From contig NZ_MUYE01000001.1 of the NCBI RefSeq assembly GCF_002022445.1, forward strand, positions 1,247,501 to 1,311,500: DNA of 64,000 nucleotides, read 5' to 3'. The DNA is from Bartonella sp. AR 15-3. GTDB taxonomy: Bacteria > Pseudomonadota > Alphaproteobacteria > Rhizobiales > Rhizobiaceae. Positions within the stretch are counted from its first letter, which is position 1; every line of letters starts with the position of its first letter. This document shows, one piece after another, positions 44,513 through 53,736 of the stretch. The translations under genes were made by a program, and so were the position numbers. The notes under the pieces are model-generated. The model had not been told where the DNA came from. It did no database searches and was given only the letters and a program-made list of their open reading frames with translations.

Positions 44513-45411
44513 ATGAAACAAGTTTTACACTCAGAAACTCCTCATTATGAGTCCTCAATACTTCCTTATGTTTGTTGGTACCAGAACGATTTCCTTGGCG
44601 GAGTCCGTGGAATGCGAGCGCATGAAATCGGTATTTACACAATTCTACTAAATGAAATGTATGCACGAGGGCGTCCGTTAGACTTATCAAGCGAACGTTT
44701 AGCGCGTCTTTGTGGTTGTGACAAGAGAACTTTTGAAAGCGTTTTAGAGATGTTAATAACGGAGGGAAAAATATTACACTTAGCCAATGGGCTTTGGAAC
44801 ACACGTTGTGAAATTGTTTTTCATGAACGGGCAAAATTGCTTGAGCAAAAATCTTTTGCGGGACGCTCTTCAGCAAAAAAACGTAAGAAAATCAAAGAGC
44901 AATTTCAACATCTGCTCAACGCTTCTCTTTTAAATGCTGAACGTAACTCAGAAGCTCAGAAGTCAGAAGAAAAAGAAACACCTCATGGTGTTTCACAAAA
45001 GAAATCTTCTTCGGTTGTTTCTTCTGCCTCTTTTTGTGACATTTCTCCCCCCAAATCTTTTTGTGACATTTCTCCCCCAAAGAAGAAATCAAGGGGTCTC
45101 GTCTTCCTTCTGAGTGGCATGCTGACATTGCAGCAGCAATTTCAGAAGGCCTCAGCGAAGAACAAGCACTTTGGCAAGAAAAAAAGTTTCGTGATTATTG
45201 GCAAGCGAAGAGTGGCAAAGAGGCAAAAAAAGTTGATTGGTCAGCCACCTGGCGTAATTGGTATCGCCGTGAAATTGAGCGTTTACAAGAAAATGATAAA
45301 CGGCTTTCTGTTTTGTCCTCTGTTGCTCTTTCGGCACGCTCTGCAACTGCCTTAAGCAATGCCCAGGAAGAAACCCTTTATAGCAGCCTTATCAATTATC
45401 AAGTTTCTTAA
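44513..45411 (+). pseudogene. DUF1376 replication protein, split by frameshift
   Basis: The N-terminal 90 residues are DUF1376 (YVCWYQNDFLGGVRGMRAHE, IYTILLNEMYARGRPLDLSS), found in phage/prophage replication initiators. A Ser/Lys linker contains a duplicated SFCDISPPK. At the second copy the C-tract is CCCCC (45074-45078) instead of the six C of the first, and the frame is lost; the correct continuation EWHADIAAAISEGLSEEQAL and DWSATWRNWYRREIER reads one base over to 45411. Restoring one C gives about 299 residues. Probably recruits the primase-helicase encoded next. Confidence 0.82.
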
Positions 45412-45424
45412 CAAGTCTATTAAA

Positions 45425-47392
45425 ATGAGTACACTTTTTGAAATTAAACAAAGACTTACCGCCCAAGCAAGCTCTATAGCAGAAATGCTTCTTCCACAAG
45501 GAAAAAAAAGGGGCAACTCCTGGGTTGTTGGCAATATTCGTGGCGAAGCGGGACAAAGCTTATCGATCAGTTTAAGCGGCAATAAAGCGGGGCTTTGGTA
45601 TGATTTTGCTGAAGGAAACGGTGGAGATCTTCTTGACCTTTGGTGTAGCGTTAAAGGGATCAGTCTTTCTGAAGCGCTTGATGAAGCACGCGCTTATCTC
45701 AATCTTTCTCGTCCAAAGCCTTTTATGGCACCCCGCCATCACTATCGTGCTCCTCCTCTTCCAAAAGCTAATATTCCGCAACAACGGGTTAAAACATATT
45801 TGCACGAAGAGCGTCGCATTCCGCTTGAAATTTTACAACGATACCGAATTGGAGAAGAGGGCAATAAGATTATTTTTCCTTTTTATAAGCCGGATGGCAC
45901 TCTTGCCTTAGTAAAAGAGCGCTTAGCCGAAGATGGTGCAACAGCTAAACCAACGGCCTCTCAGTGTGAACCGATTTTATTTGGCTGGCAAGCTTTGTCC
46001 TTCAAAGACTGTGCTTCAACGGATCGAACACTTGTTATCACCGAAGGAGAGATTGATGCGCTTTCTCTAGCAGCCTATGGATATCCAGCTGTTTCGGTTC
46101 CCTTTGGCGGTGGAAAAGGAGGCAAACAAAATTGGATTGAGAATGAATTTGATCATTTAGAATCTTTTGAAACCATTTTTCTAGCCACGGACATGGATAC
46201 ACCGGGAGAAGAAGCAGCTTTTGAGATTGCCCATCGCCTTGGTCGCCATCGATGTTATCGCGTCCGCCTTCCTGGCAAAGATGCGAATGCGTGTTTACAA
46301 GCAGGAATTGATGCTTCCGTCATCCACGAAGCTTTTTTACAAGCTCAAAGTTTTACGCCCAAAGGCTTACGTCATGTTTTGGATTATAAGGAGCAAGTTG
46401 TAAACTTATTTTATCCTCCTGCAAAACAGCATCTTGGTTATACGGTCCCCTATTCAAAGCTGAATGGTAAACTTTATTTCCGCCCTGCAGAATTGACACT
46501 TTGGAGTGGAGCGAGTGGCGCTGGCAAAAGCCAACTTTTATCGGATTGCATTCCCCATTGGATTGCGCAAAAAAGCCGTCTTTGCTTAGCTTCTCTTGAA
46601 ATGAAAGGAGAACAATCTCTGCGTCGTTTAACGAAACAAACTGGGGGAACTGACCAACCAACGAAAGAAATGATTGAACGCGTTCTTCGTTTTTTAGATA
46701 CAGGTCTCATTTTGTACGAGCATGTAGGGAAATCGAGCGTTGATGCCCTCTTAGATATTTTTGACTATTGCCGTGCCAAATATGGCTGTGACCAGTTTAT
46801 TATTGACAGTTTGATGCGTCTTGGAATCTCCTCCGATGATTATGCAAAACAAGAACAGGCTGTTTATAGAATAGTTGATTGGGCAGTTTTAAATGCTGTC
46901 CACATTCATCTTGTGGCTCATACACGCAAAAGTAGTTTAGAGAAGGATGTTCCGAGCACAGAAGACATTAAAGGCGCCTCAGAAATTGGTGCCAATGCTT
47001 TTAACATCATCACCATTTGGCGGAACCGTTCTTTAGAAGATAAAATTTTTTCTACCCATCAACCAGAGGAAAAAGCGCACTTAGCACAACGCCCAGGTGT
47101 TATTATTAATATCGCCAAACAGCGCTCTGGTGATTTTGAAGGAAAAATTGGCCTCTGGTTTGACCCTAAAACTTACCGTTATCGGTGTTCTTCTTCTGCT
47201 TCATTAACGCCCCGATGCTATATTGAGCAGGACCAAAATAGCGCTTTAGAAGAGAAGCAAAGCCCCCTTGTTGCTTCCACAGTGCACCGTTTTTCCACCT
47301 CTCCTCTTCCACAAGAATCTCCTTCTTTTCTTCCTCCATATCCTCCCTCTGCCCAAAGAAACTCTTCAACACAAAAGAATAATTCTCTTTAA
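45425..47392 (+). CDS. Phage primase-helicase (Toprim + DnaB-like)
   Basis: 655 residues from MSTLFEIKQRL. Order: a primase N-terminal region (KAGLWYDFAEGNGGDLLDLW), Toprim (LVITEGEIDALSLAAYGYPA with the catalytic Glu, and ATDMDTPGEEAA), then a RecA-like helicase core with Walker A SGASGAGKS (about 361) and a DnaB-like FIIDSLMRLG. No zinc-finger cysteines are seen. It primes and unwinds DNA in phage replication; in Bartonella a gene of this kind belongs to the run-off replication module that amplifies chromosomal DNA around the phage origin. A start 66 bases upstream overlaps the previous gene and is less likely. Confidence 0.9.
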   Translation: MSTLFEIKQRLTAQASSIAEMLLPQGKKRGNSWVVGNIRGEAGQSLSISLSGNKAGLWYDFAEGNGGDLLDLWCSVKGISLSEALDEARAYLNLSRPKPFMAPRHHYRAPPLPKANIPQQRVKTYLHEERRIPLEILQRYRIGEEGNKIIFPFYKPDGTLALVKERLAEDGATAKPTASQCEPILFGWQALSFKDCASTDRTLVITEGEIDALSLAAYGYPAVSVPFGGGKGGKQNWIENEFDHLESFETIFLATDMDTPGEEAAFEIAHRLGRHRCYRVRLPGKDANACLQAGIDASVIHEAFLQAQSFTPKGLRHVLDYKEQVVNLFYPPAKQHLGYTVPYSKLNGKLYFRPAELTLWSGASGAGKSQLLSDCIPHWIAQKSRLCLASLEMKGEQSLRRLTKQTGGTDQPTKEMIERVLRFLDTGLILYEHVGKSSVDALLDIFDYCRAKYGCDQFIIDSLMRLGISSDDYAKQEQAVYRIVDWAVLNAVHIHLVAHTRKSSLEKDVPSTEDIKGASEIGANAFNIITIWRNRSLEDKIFSTHQPEEKAHLAQRPGVIINIAKQRSGDFEGKIGLWFDPKTYRYRCSSSASLTPRCYIEQDQNSALEEKQSPLVASTVHRFSTSPLPQESPSFLPPYPPSAQRNSSTQKNNSL

Positions 47393-47506
47393 AAAACTAA
47401 CCAGCGCGCATTCCTTCAATCCTCCAACATTCCCACCGCTTAGAAGCCTTTATGTCAGGACTATTCCTCTCAATAATAAAACCCACCCTTTTCATAAGGA
47501 AACATC

Positions 47507-48112
47507 ATGACCTACTCACAAAAAACAAATTCCACACTCACCTCCACTAAAAAACACAAATCTTCCTCACCCTCTCTTTCCATATCCTCCCTCTGCCCAA
47601 AGAAACCGATTGGTCACTTAAAAACTCGAGAAGTGATCATTGAAACAAGTAATCCTTCTTTTCAGTCCACATCTCCAATCAGCACACAAAACCCACGCAC
47701 CACTCTTGCTCTTATCGATGCCCACAGCCGTCCCATTGCCCTTTTATATAAGAAAGGACACATCAACCAAGCGCAATACAAAGCAGCGGAACGCTTTTAT
47801 GTTTATTGGCGCCAATGCCAAGGTGATACACAAATGAGTCTTGATTTAACCGCTCAAAAAGTAGACAATAGTCAGAGATATATTCACCCAATAGAAGCCC
47901 AAACAAATGCTCTCAAACAATTACAAACAGTCAAAATTCACTTAGGTATTCTTGGGTACAGACTGGTTGAACAAGTGGTTGGTTATGATCAAGCATTAAA
48001 AAAATTAAGTCCCTCCAAACGCAAGCAAAATTCTCTTGCGGATCATTTACGCGACTGCTTAGACTTGCTCGCTGTCCACTGGGGCTATGCAAATCGCACA
48101 AGTATATCTTAA
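47507..48112 (+). CDS. DUF6456-like phage protein
   Basis: 201 residues. Low-complexity Ser/Thr/Lys N-terminus, then YKAAERFYVYWRQCQGDTQM, and VKIHLGILGYRLVEQVVGYD, followed by HLRDCLDLLAVHWGY: the arrangement of DUF6456 proteins of Rhizobiales, which include phage-linked copies with a DNA-binding role. Last gene of the replication operon, with a ribosome site (AAGGAAAC) before ATG. Low-complexity start may be poorly constrained. Confidence 0.65.
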   Translation: MTYSQKTNSTLTSTKKHKSSSPSLSISSLCPKKPIGHLKTREVIIETSNPSFQSTSPISTQNPRTTLALIDAHSRPIALLYKKGHINQAQYKAAERFYVYWRQCQGDTQMSLDLTAQKVDNSQRYIHPIEAQTNALKQLQTVKIHLGILGYRLVEQVVGYDQALKKLSPSKRKQNSLADHLRDCLDLLAVHWGYANRTSIS

Positions 48113-48289
48113 CTTCTTGAAAAGGCATGCATCATATCTTTCATCACCGTCCTATAAAACCACCCTCGATTTCCCATTCATTCCTTCTGTCCTTATCCTT
48201 GCACCTGCCTTGTCCTTCTTCTTGTCTCTTTTCTTTTACTTTTTGTTTTTCTATCCTCACTTTCTCTGTATAGCTCTGTATAGGAATAA

Positions 48290-48565
48290 CACTCTCTTTT
48301 TCCAAAAAACCCTTTTGGACGCATCGGCTTATTTCTAAATTGATTTATCTCCGCAGAGACTTTTCCTCAAAGAAGCTATAGCACTCTCTTTTTCCAAAAA
48401 ACTCTTTTGGACGCATCGGCTTATTTCTGAATTGATCTATCTCCGCAGAGACTTTTCCTCAAAGAAGCTATAGCACTCTCTTTTTCCAAAAAACTCTTTT
48501 GGACGCATCGGCTTATTTCTGAATTGATCTATCTCCGCAGAGACTTTTCTTCAAAGAGGCTTTCG
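48290..48565. repeat. 92-bp tandem repeat (3 copies)
   Basis: Three units start at 48290, 48382 and 48474, nearly identical. Each has a CCAAAA/TTTTGG hairpin (CCAAAAAACTCTTTTGG) and the segment GACGCATCGGCTTATTTCT. Non-coding, at the 3' border of the replication module next to tRNA-Leu. Confidence 0.93.
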
Positions 48566-48688
48566 CCAAAAATCTTTCAAAGAAGATTTGCATAAGCACC
48601 AAAAAGAGTGGAGAAATATTTTCCCTTCACAAACTGTGTTGAGAAATAAAAAGATCTTATAATGAAAAGAAAAGAATATGAAATAAAA

Positions 48689-48773
48689 TGGTGCGGGTGG
48701 TCGGACTCGAACCGACACTCCTTTCGGAACCAGATTTTGAGTCTGGCGCGTCTACCAATTCCACCACACCCGC
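48689..48773 (-). tRNA. tRNA-Leu (CAA)
   Basis: Minus strand: acceptor GCGGGTG/CACCCGC, anticodon stem CCAGA/TCTGG with loop CTCAAAA (anticodon CAA), a variable arm TTCCGAAAGGAG as expected for Leu, T loop TTCGAGTC, encoded CCA. 85 bases including CCA. Confidence 0.96.
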
Positions 48774-48944
48774 ACGACATCTGATAAGGAACACACTTGT
48801 TCCCTTTTTTTTTGCACTATATAAGGAATAGAAGATTCGTCAACACTAGACTTTTTTTTGCAAAAATTGACTGTTTTTTGTCTCATTCAGGCTTTCTGAG
48901 ATCTTCTTGATCTTCTTTGCCTCTTTGAATTTTCGGAAGAAATA

Positions 48945-49552
48945 ATGATCTTTAACACGGTAAAGCTTTGGACAATTTCACTGGCAAAGCGCCGTACAGC
49001 GCCTTATTGGCTTGGTTTTATTGCTTTTATTGAAAGCTTTATTTTTTTTATTCCAGCGGATGTTTTATATATTCCCATCGCGCTTGTCCGTCCTCAAAAG
49101 GCGTATTTCTATGCTTTTATTGCAACATTTTTTTCTGTTTTAGGGGGTATTTTGGGGTGGTGTCTTGGTTATTTTGCCTCTGACGTCATTGTCAAACCTC
49201 TTTTAGAATTTACCAATCAATATGAAAATTTTCAAATATTATACAATGATACGACTCAAGAATTTTTAGCAGTTTTACTGACTGTTTCGGGTCTTGCCCA
49301 TCTTCCCCTATTAAGATTACCACCCTTCTTGCAGGTGTTATCCATTTTAACCTTTGGCTTTTTATTCTTCTCTGTATCCTTTCCCGTGGGACACGTTTTT
49401 ATCTTTTTGCTTGGCTTATTCAACGTTTTGGCTCTCAAGCAACTCACTGGCTTTCCCATCACTTTAAATGGTTGATGCCGCTTAGTTTTCTTTTACTTTT
49501 ACTCATTTATGGGTTATACGCTTTTTTTCTCAAATCATATTTCTCTCTTTAA
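48945..49552 (+). pseudogene. yqaA: YqaA/DedA-like membrane protein, split by frameshift
   Basis: N-terminal part (48945 on): PYWLGFIAFIESFIFFIPAD and PIALVRPQKAYFYAFIATFF, then GGILGWCLGYFASD: the SNARE-associated/DedA-like YqaA family. After LTVSGL the frame runs off into LPLLRLPPF; the correct continuation (PIKITTLLAGVIHFNLWLFI, SRGTRFYLFAWLIQRFG) is one base out, to TAA at 49552. One C lost in the CCC at 49297-49299 explains it. The restored protein has about 202 residues and several membrane helices. DedA-type proteins help lipid-carrier flipping. Confidence 0.82.
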
Positions 49553-49564
49553 GACACACACGCA

Positions 49565-50128
49565 ATGACCTTTTCCTCTTATTTTTTGACTCAACATCTT
49601 TACTGTACACTAAAGAGTAAAGAGCAAAAATTATGGATTTTTATTCTCGCCATACTTTTATTGATTCCCATTAGTATCGCCCTTGCCATTGAATATATTG
49701 GTGGCATTCTTCCCTGTAAGTTGTGCGTCATTGAACGCTTGCCTTATTATGGCTCTCTTATATTTTTGAGTATTGCTGGCTTATCAACACGATTTTTCCC
49801 CTTCTTTGCTTGGATACGATCTTTATTCTGGGGTATTTTTATATTCATGGTTATCAGCTTTATCTTAGCAATCTACCACGCAGGTGCTGAATATCGCTTT
49901 TGGGATGCACCGAATAATTGTACTGCCTCCTCTACCATGATTATAACAGAGGTCTCTCAACTTTTAAATCAATTAAACACTCTTCAATCTCCCCCTTGTA
50001 ATCAAGCATCCGGATATTTTTTGTTTCTTTCCTTTGCTGGATGGAATGCTGCTGCTAGTTTGTTTTTAATGTTTATCAGCCTATTTGTTGCTTCAAAAGG
50101 AATCCTCACGAAACATCAAAAACTATAA
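49565..50128 (+). CDS. dsbB: Disulfide bond formation protein B
   Basis: 187 residues, four membrane helices. Redox pairs Cys51-Cys54 (CKLC in the first periplasmic loop) and Cys119 with Cys145 in the second loop are all present. DsbB reoxidises DsbA and passes electrons to quinone. It starts 13 bases after the yqaA frame ends, so the two are probably co-transcribed. Confidence 0.92.
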   Translation: MTFSSYFLTQHLYCTLKSKEQKLWIFILAILLLIPISIALAIEYIGGILPCKLCVIERLPYYGSLIFLSIAGLSTRFFPFFAWIRSLFWGIFIFMVISFILAIYHAGAEYRFWDAPNNCTASSTMIITEVSQLLNQLNTLQSPPCNQASGYFLFLSFAGWNAAASLFLMFISLFVASKGILTKHQKL

Positions 50129-50319
50129 GAATACAAAGGGAAAAGCACCTTATACAAACAAAATCCTCCCCTTTTCAATCGCTCTTCTGTTCACCACTTG
50201 AGAAAATTTCTCTTTAGAACAATCTTTTCTCCCAAAGACGATGTCCTCTATTTTTTCTTTCCTTACAAAGTGACGACCTTACAGAGTGATGAAAAGCCTT
50301 TTCCCCTCCGTGTTATTTT

Positions 50320-50566
50320 GACACTTGCCCTCGACATTCGCCCTCAACGTTTGCCCTCGATGCTCATCCTTGACGCTCATCCTTGACGCTCATCCTTGAC
50401 GCTCACCCTCGACGCTCACCCTCGACACTCACCCTCGATGCTCATCCTTGACGCTCATCCTTGACGCTCATCCTTTACGCTTGCCCTCGACACTCACCCT
50501 CGACACTCACCCTCGATGCTCACCCTCGATGCTCATCCTTGACGCTCATCCTTGACGCTTGCCCTT
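50320..50566. repeat. 13-bp minisatellite (19 copies)
   Basis: The unit GACGCTCATCCTT with variants GACACTCACCCTC, GATGCTCACCCTC and GACGCTTGCCCTC repeats without gaps for 247 bases. Non-coding; between dsbB and mbfA. Confidence 0.93.
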
Positions 50567-50771
50567 AAACGTTTTGAGAGTCCACTTTTCCTCCAACAGA
50601 AAGCGTTTCCAAGAGTGTCCATTCTGCAAAAAAGATTTTCATCCTATAGATATCTTATGGGGTTTCTCTACCGACTTATCCTTGTTTTTTCTACAAAGAA
50701 AACTTCCCTCTACAAAAACTTTATTAGCGAAATAAAATTTTTGAATTGATTTTCATTATTTTCTTTTTATA

Positions 50772-50790
50772 TTTTAGAATAATTCTAAAA
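50772..50790. promoter_or_regulatory. Irr-type iron control element
   Basis: TTTTAGAATAATTCTAAAA is a perfect palindrome with 9-base arms around one A, matching the ICE motif TTTAGAANNNTTCTAAA bound by Irr in Rhizobiales. It ends 8 bases before the mbfA start codon, so binding would block transcription or the early transcript. Confidence 0.72.
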
Positions 50791-50798
50791 CTAATTAT

Positions 50799-51614
50799 AT
50801 GAGTCCAATGTCTAAGTCTTTCTTTTCATCTGCACCTCAGAAGGTCTGTTCTTCTTGCACAGCACAAGAAATTGTTGCTCATGCTACCCAATTAAAAAAA
50901 GACCATGCCGCATTATATTTAAAGTATGCAAAAGCATTAAAATCGTCTTGTCCCACTCAAGCTTTAATTCTTGCTACCATGAGTCACAATGAGCTCCAAC
51001 ATCACCAGCAATTACTTAATCTTTCATGCCATATCAATGCAGGAACCTTAGGTTCATCGCCTGAAAGTCCTGCTTTTTCATCCTTTTCTCCTACTCAGTC
51101 TCCCTCTCAAGCTTCTGTAGAAACAGATCAATCTACCCTTACTCCTCATCAAAAGAGAACTCTCTTAACGTGGGTTCAACCCGGCCTTGCTGGGTTAATG
51201 GATGGTTCGATTTCCACCCTTGCTCCTATTTTTGCAGCCGCTTTTGCTACGGGGGATACATACAAAACTTTTTTAGTGGGTCTTTCGGCTTCTATTGGTG
51301 CTGGTCTTTCGATGGGACTTACAGAAGCTCTTCACGATGATGGTAAATTATCGGGCCGTGGCTCGCCTATAAAAAGAGGGATTGCTTGCGGTCTGATGAC
51401 AATGCTTGGTGGTTTAGGGCATACGATTCCTTATTTAATTGACTCTTTTTTCTTAGCGACATTTATTGCGTTCATCATTGTATTTTTTGAATTAGGGGCT
51501 ATTGTTTGGATCCAAAATAAATTCATGTCGATTCCCTTACGACGTGCTTCTTTTCAGATTATTCTCGGTGGCATTTTAGTTTTTGCGACAGGGGTTTTTA
51601 TTGGCACAATCTGA
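50799..51614 (+). CDS. mbfA: MbfA-like membrane iron exporter (ferritin-like + VIT1)
   Basis: 271 residues. The C-terminal half is a VIT1/CCC1-type transporter (LAGLMDGSISTLAPIFAAAF, GLSASIGAGLSMGLTEALHD) with several membrane helices. The N-terminal part (IVAHATQLKKDHAALYLKYA, ATMSHNELQHHQQLL) resembles a shortened ferritin-like (erythrin) domain with few of the metal ligands left. MbfA exports iron and protects against iron and peroxide stress; known mbfA genes are repressed by Irr, which fits the ICE just upstream. ATG at 50799 or 50808. Confidence 0.82.
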   Translation: MSPMSKSFFSSAPQKVCSSCTAQEIVAHATQLKKDHAALYLKYAKALKSSCPTQALILATMSHNELQHHQQLLNLSCHINAGTLGSSPESPAFSSFSPTQSPSQASVETDQSTLTPHQKRTLLTWVQPGLAGLMDGSISTLAPIFAAAFATGDTYKTFLVGLSASIGAGLSMGLTEALHDDGKLSGRGSPIKRGIACGLMTMLGGLGHTIPYLIDSFFLATFIAFIIVFFELGAIVWIQNKFMSIPLRRASFQIILGGILVFATGVFIGTI

Positions 51615-51720
51615 TCAAAAATATGGGACTTCTTTATTAAAGAATAACTATATTTTCTTGTTTTGTAAAAAGGCTTTTGTTAGGATATAAACCTGATTTA
51701 TTTTTTGGGAATTCCTTGCC

Positions 51721-52272
51721 ATGCCTCACTCTTCAATCACCCTTTCTCCTTCTCCTCAAAAAGACACTTTTTCTCACCTTGTACAAAAACTTCCTCTTCG
51801 GATTCAACGCCTTGATCACGCACAGGGACTTGACCTTCCCCATTATGCAACGGCAGGATCTGCAGGTCTTGATTTGCGAGCTGCTCTTGCCCCAGAAGAA
51901 ATTGTTAATCTCATCCCAGGACAGCGTATTCTCATACCAACAGGCTTTATCTTTCACCTTCTTCCAGGGTACGAAGCACAAATTCGTCCACGATCTGGCC
52001 TTGCTTTAAAGCATGGCATCACTTGTCTAAACACTCCCGGAACGATTGATAGTGACTATCGTGGTGAAGTCAAAGTCATTCTAATTAATTTAGGGCAAGA
52101 AAACTTCCCCATCCATCGCGGGATGCGCATTGCACAAACGATCATTGCCCCAGTTATTCAGGTTGATGTTTGTGAATTTGATCCTACTCAAGAAGAGTCT
52201 CTCTCTGCTTCTTTCCAAACCATGCCGAACGATCGCGGCACGGGAGGTTTTGGCTCAACAGGACAAGAATAA
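51721..52272 (+). CDS. dut: Deoxyuridine 5'-triphosphate nucleotidohydrolase
   Basis: 183 residues with the five dUTPase motifs: [46 protein letters not shown] and the C-terminal [10 protein letters not shown]. Trimeric enzyme that removes dUTP and supplies dUMP. The N-terminal 25 residues are an extra Ser/Pro-rich extension; a later start is possible but no other ATG precedes the first motif. Confidence 0.95.
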   Translation: MPHSSITLSPSPQKDTFSHLVQKLPLRIQRLDHAQGLDLPHYATAGSAGLDLRAALAPEEIVNLIPGQRILIPTGFIFHLLPGYEAQIRPRSGLALKHGITCLNTPGTIDSDYRGEVKVILINLGQENFPIHRGMRIAQTIIAPVIQVDVCEFDPTQEESLSASFQTMPNDRGTGGFGSTGQE

Positions 52273-52457
52273 CACACTCACTCCTCTTCTTTCAGGGTAG
52301 CACTATTTGCCCTCATACGCCTCTACAGAGAGACCGACACAGAGACTCCCTCTGCCTTAGATCCCCTAGAATCTTCTAGAGATAAACTCCACACTCCAAA
52401 GCGTCCCAAAGCAGTGTTGAGGAGCATACATTCTAGAACAAGCATCTTAGAATGCAT

Positions 52458-52931
52458 TCAGTCATCCTCTTCAGGCTCACTTACCCCGTGATGAGAAGCA
52501 GTTGTTGCAGCTTTATGGAGCCCTACAAGACCGATTTTGGTATATCCAGCCATTCGAATTTGATTAAGGAGATCTATAACAACTCCATAATCGATTTCGC
52601 TATCTGCTCGAATTAAGATCTTTGTTTCAAAATTACGCTGTGTTTTCTGCAACAAAAGATGAATCAACTCTGTTTTGCTGGTGTGATTTTCCCCAACATA
52701 AAGAGCATGATCCTTTTGTAAGGTAATATAAACGGGCTCATCAGTCTGAGTAACAACAGGGACTTGAGTGAGAGTAGGCAACTGAACAGGAAGAACCGAT
52801 GTTGCCAAAGGAGCAGCGACCATAAATACAATCAACAGCACTAATATTACATCAATAAAAGGCGTTACATTAATCTCGCTATAGATGCCTTCTTCATTGT
52901 TTTCCCAATTATCATACTGATCTGTTTTCAT
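52458..52931 (-). CDS. exbD: ExbD/TolR-family biopolymer transport protein
   Basis: 157 residues from MKTDQYDNW. One membrane helix with the proton-handling Asp27 (NVTPFIDVILVLLIVFM), then a periplasmic domain. It overlaps the end of exbB by 20 bases. With ExbB it powers TonB-dependent uptake; in Bartonella this mainly means haem and iron. The alternative is TolR, but absence of other tol genes alongside and pairing with an ExbB having a long N-terminal part favours ExbD. Confidence 0.85.
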   Translation of the reverse strand: MKTDQYDNWENNEEGIYSEINVTPFIDVILVLLIVFMVAAPLATSVLPVQLPTLTQVPVVTQTDEPVYITLQKDHALYVGENHTSKTELIHLLLQKTQRNFETKILIRADSEIDYGVVIDLLNQIRMAGYTKIGLVGLHKAATTASHHGVSEPEEDD

Positions 52932-53736
52932 AGCTAAACTGATAATTTTTATTCTGTTGTTGCCTATCGAATTCACGACTTACAAGCCTTTCGATCGCTG
53001 CTGCGATATCGGTTAAATCATTTCGATATCCATGTAGAACACGTATAAAACCATTATAGATAATAACAGCAGGAATTGCTACAAAAAGCCCTATAGCTGT
53101 TGCCAGCAAAGCTTCAGCAATTCCGGGTGCGACCACATCCAGCCGTGTTGTTTGGGACTTTGCAATTCCAATAAAGGAATTCATAATTCCCCAAACGGTT
53201 GCAAAAAGACCAACAAAGGGTGCCACAGATCCAATCGTCGCAAGAATAGCACTTCCGGAAGCAATACGCCGCGTTGCAGCAAACAAATAGCGTGATAAAA
53301 GCGAATGAATGCGTTCTTTCACTCCATCGATCTGCCCACAAGAAAGAATATCATCAGAAAAAACTTCGCCTTGATTTTTGTGTAAATCTTCGGATGTCAT
53401 AAGACGAGGCTGCTGTGACGACAGATGTATTTCTTTGAGTGTCTCTTCCAAAAAGAAGACAGAAGTTCCTTTAATCTCTTTAAAATTTGCTATGAGTTCC
53501 GCAAGTGTTTGAGCTTTATTCGTTAAGTGAAGAGCATGCCGTGCTTTATATTTTGCAACAGTGAGTTCAACAATCTTGATAAAAGCAATTGTCCAGGAAA
53601 GAAGAGAAGCCAACAATAGAAGTATTATAACAGCTTTTACAACCCAATCAGCAGCCATAAACATTGAAAAAGGAGAAAAATCATGCATTGATAATGCACT
53701 CGTAGCGTTTTCTAAAGGAACTGTAGGAGATGTCAT
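52912..53736 (-). CDS. exbB: ExbB/TolQ-family proton channel subunit
   Basis: 274 residues. Three membrane helices (about 30-50, 165-190, 205-230) with the MotA/TolQ/ExbB signature SGSAILATIGSVAPFVGLFA and GIAEALLATAIGLFVAIPAV. A periplasmic N-terminus with Ser/Pro residues precedes helix 1, as in ExbB rather than TolQ. Forms the energising complex with ExbD. Confidence 0.88.
   Translation of the reverse strand: MTSPTVPLENATSALSMHDFSPFSMFMAADWVVKAVIILLLLASLLSWTIAFIKIVELTVAKYKARHALHLTNKAQTLAELIANFKEIKGTSVFFLEETLKEIHLSSQQPRLMTSEDLHKNQGEVFSDDILSCGQIDGVKERIHSLLSRYLFAATRRIASGSAILATIGSVAPFVGLFATVWGIMNSFIGIAKSQTTRLDVVAPGIAEALLATAIGLFVAIPAVIIYNGFIRVLHGYRNDLTDIAAAIERLVSREFDRQQQNKNYQFSYENRSV

Noticed and set aside
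52458-53736. TolQ-TolR pair
   Set aside because: N-terminal extension of the channel protein and absence of tolA/tolB alongside favour ExbB-ExbD.
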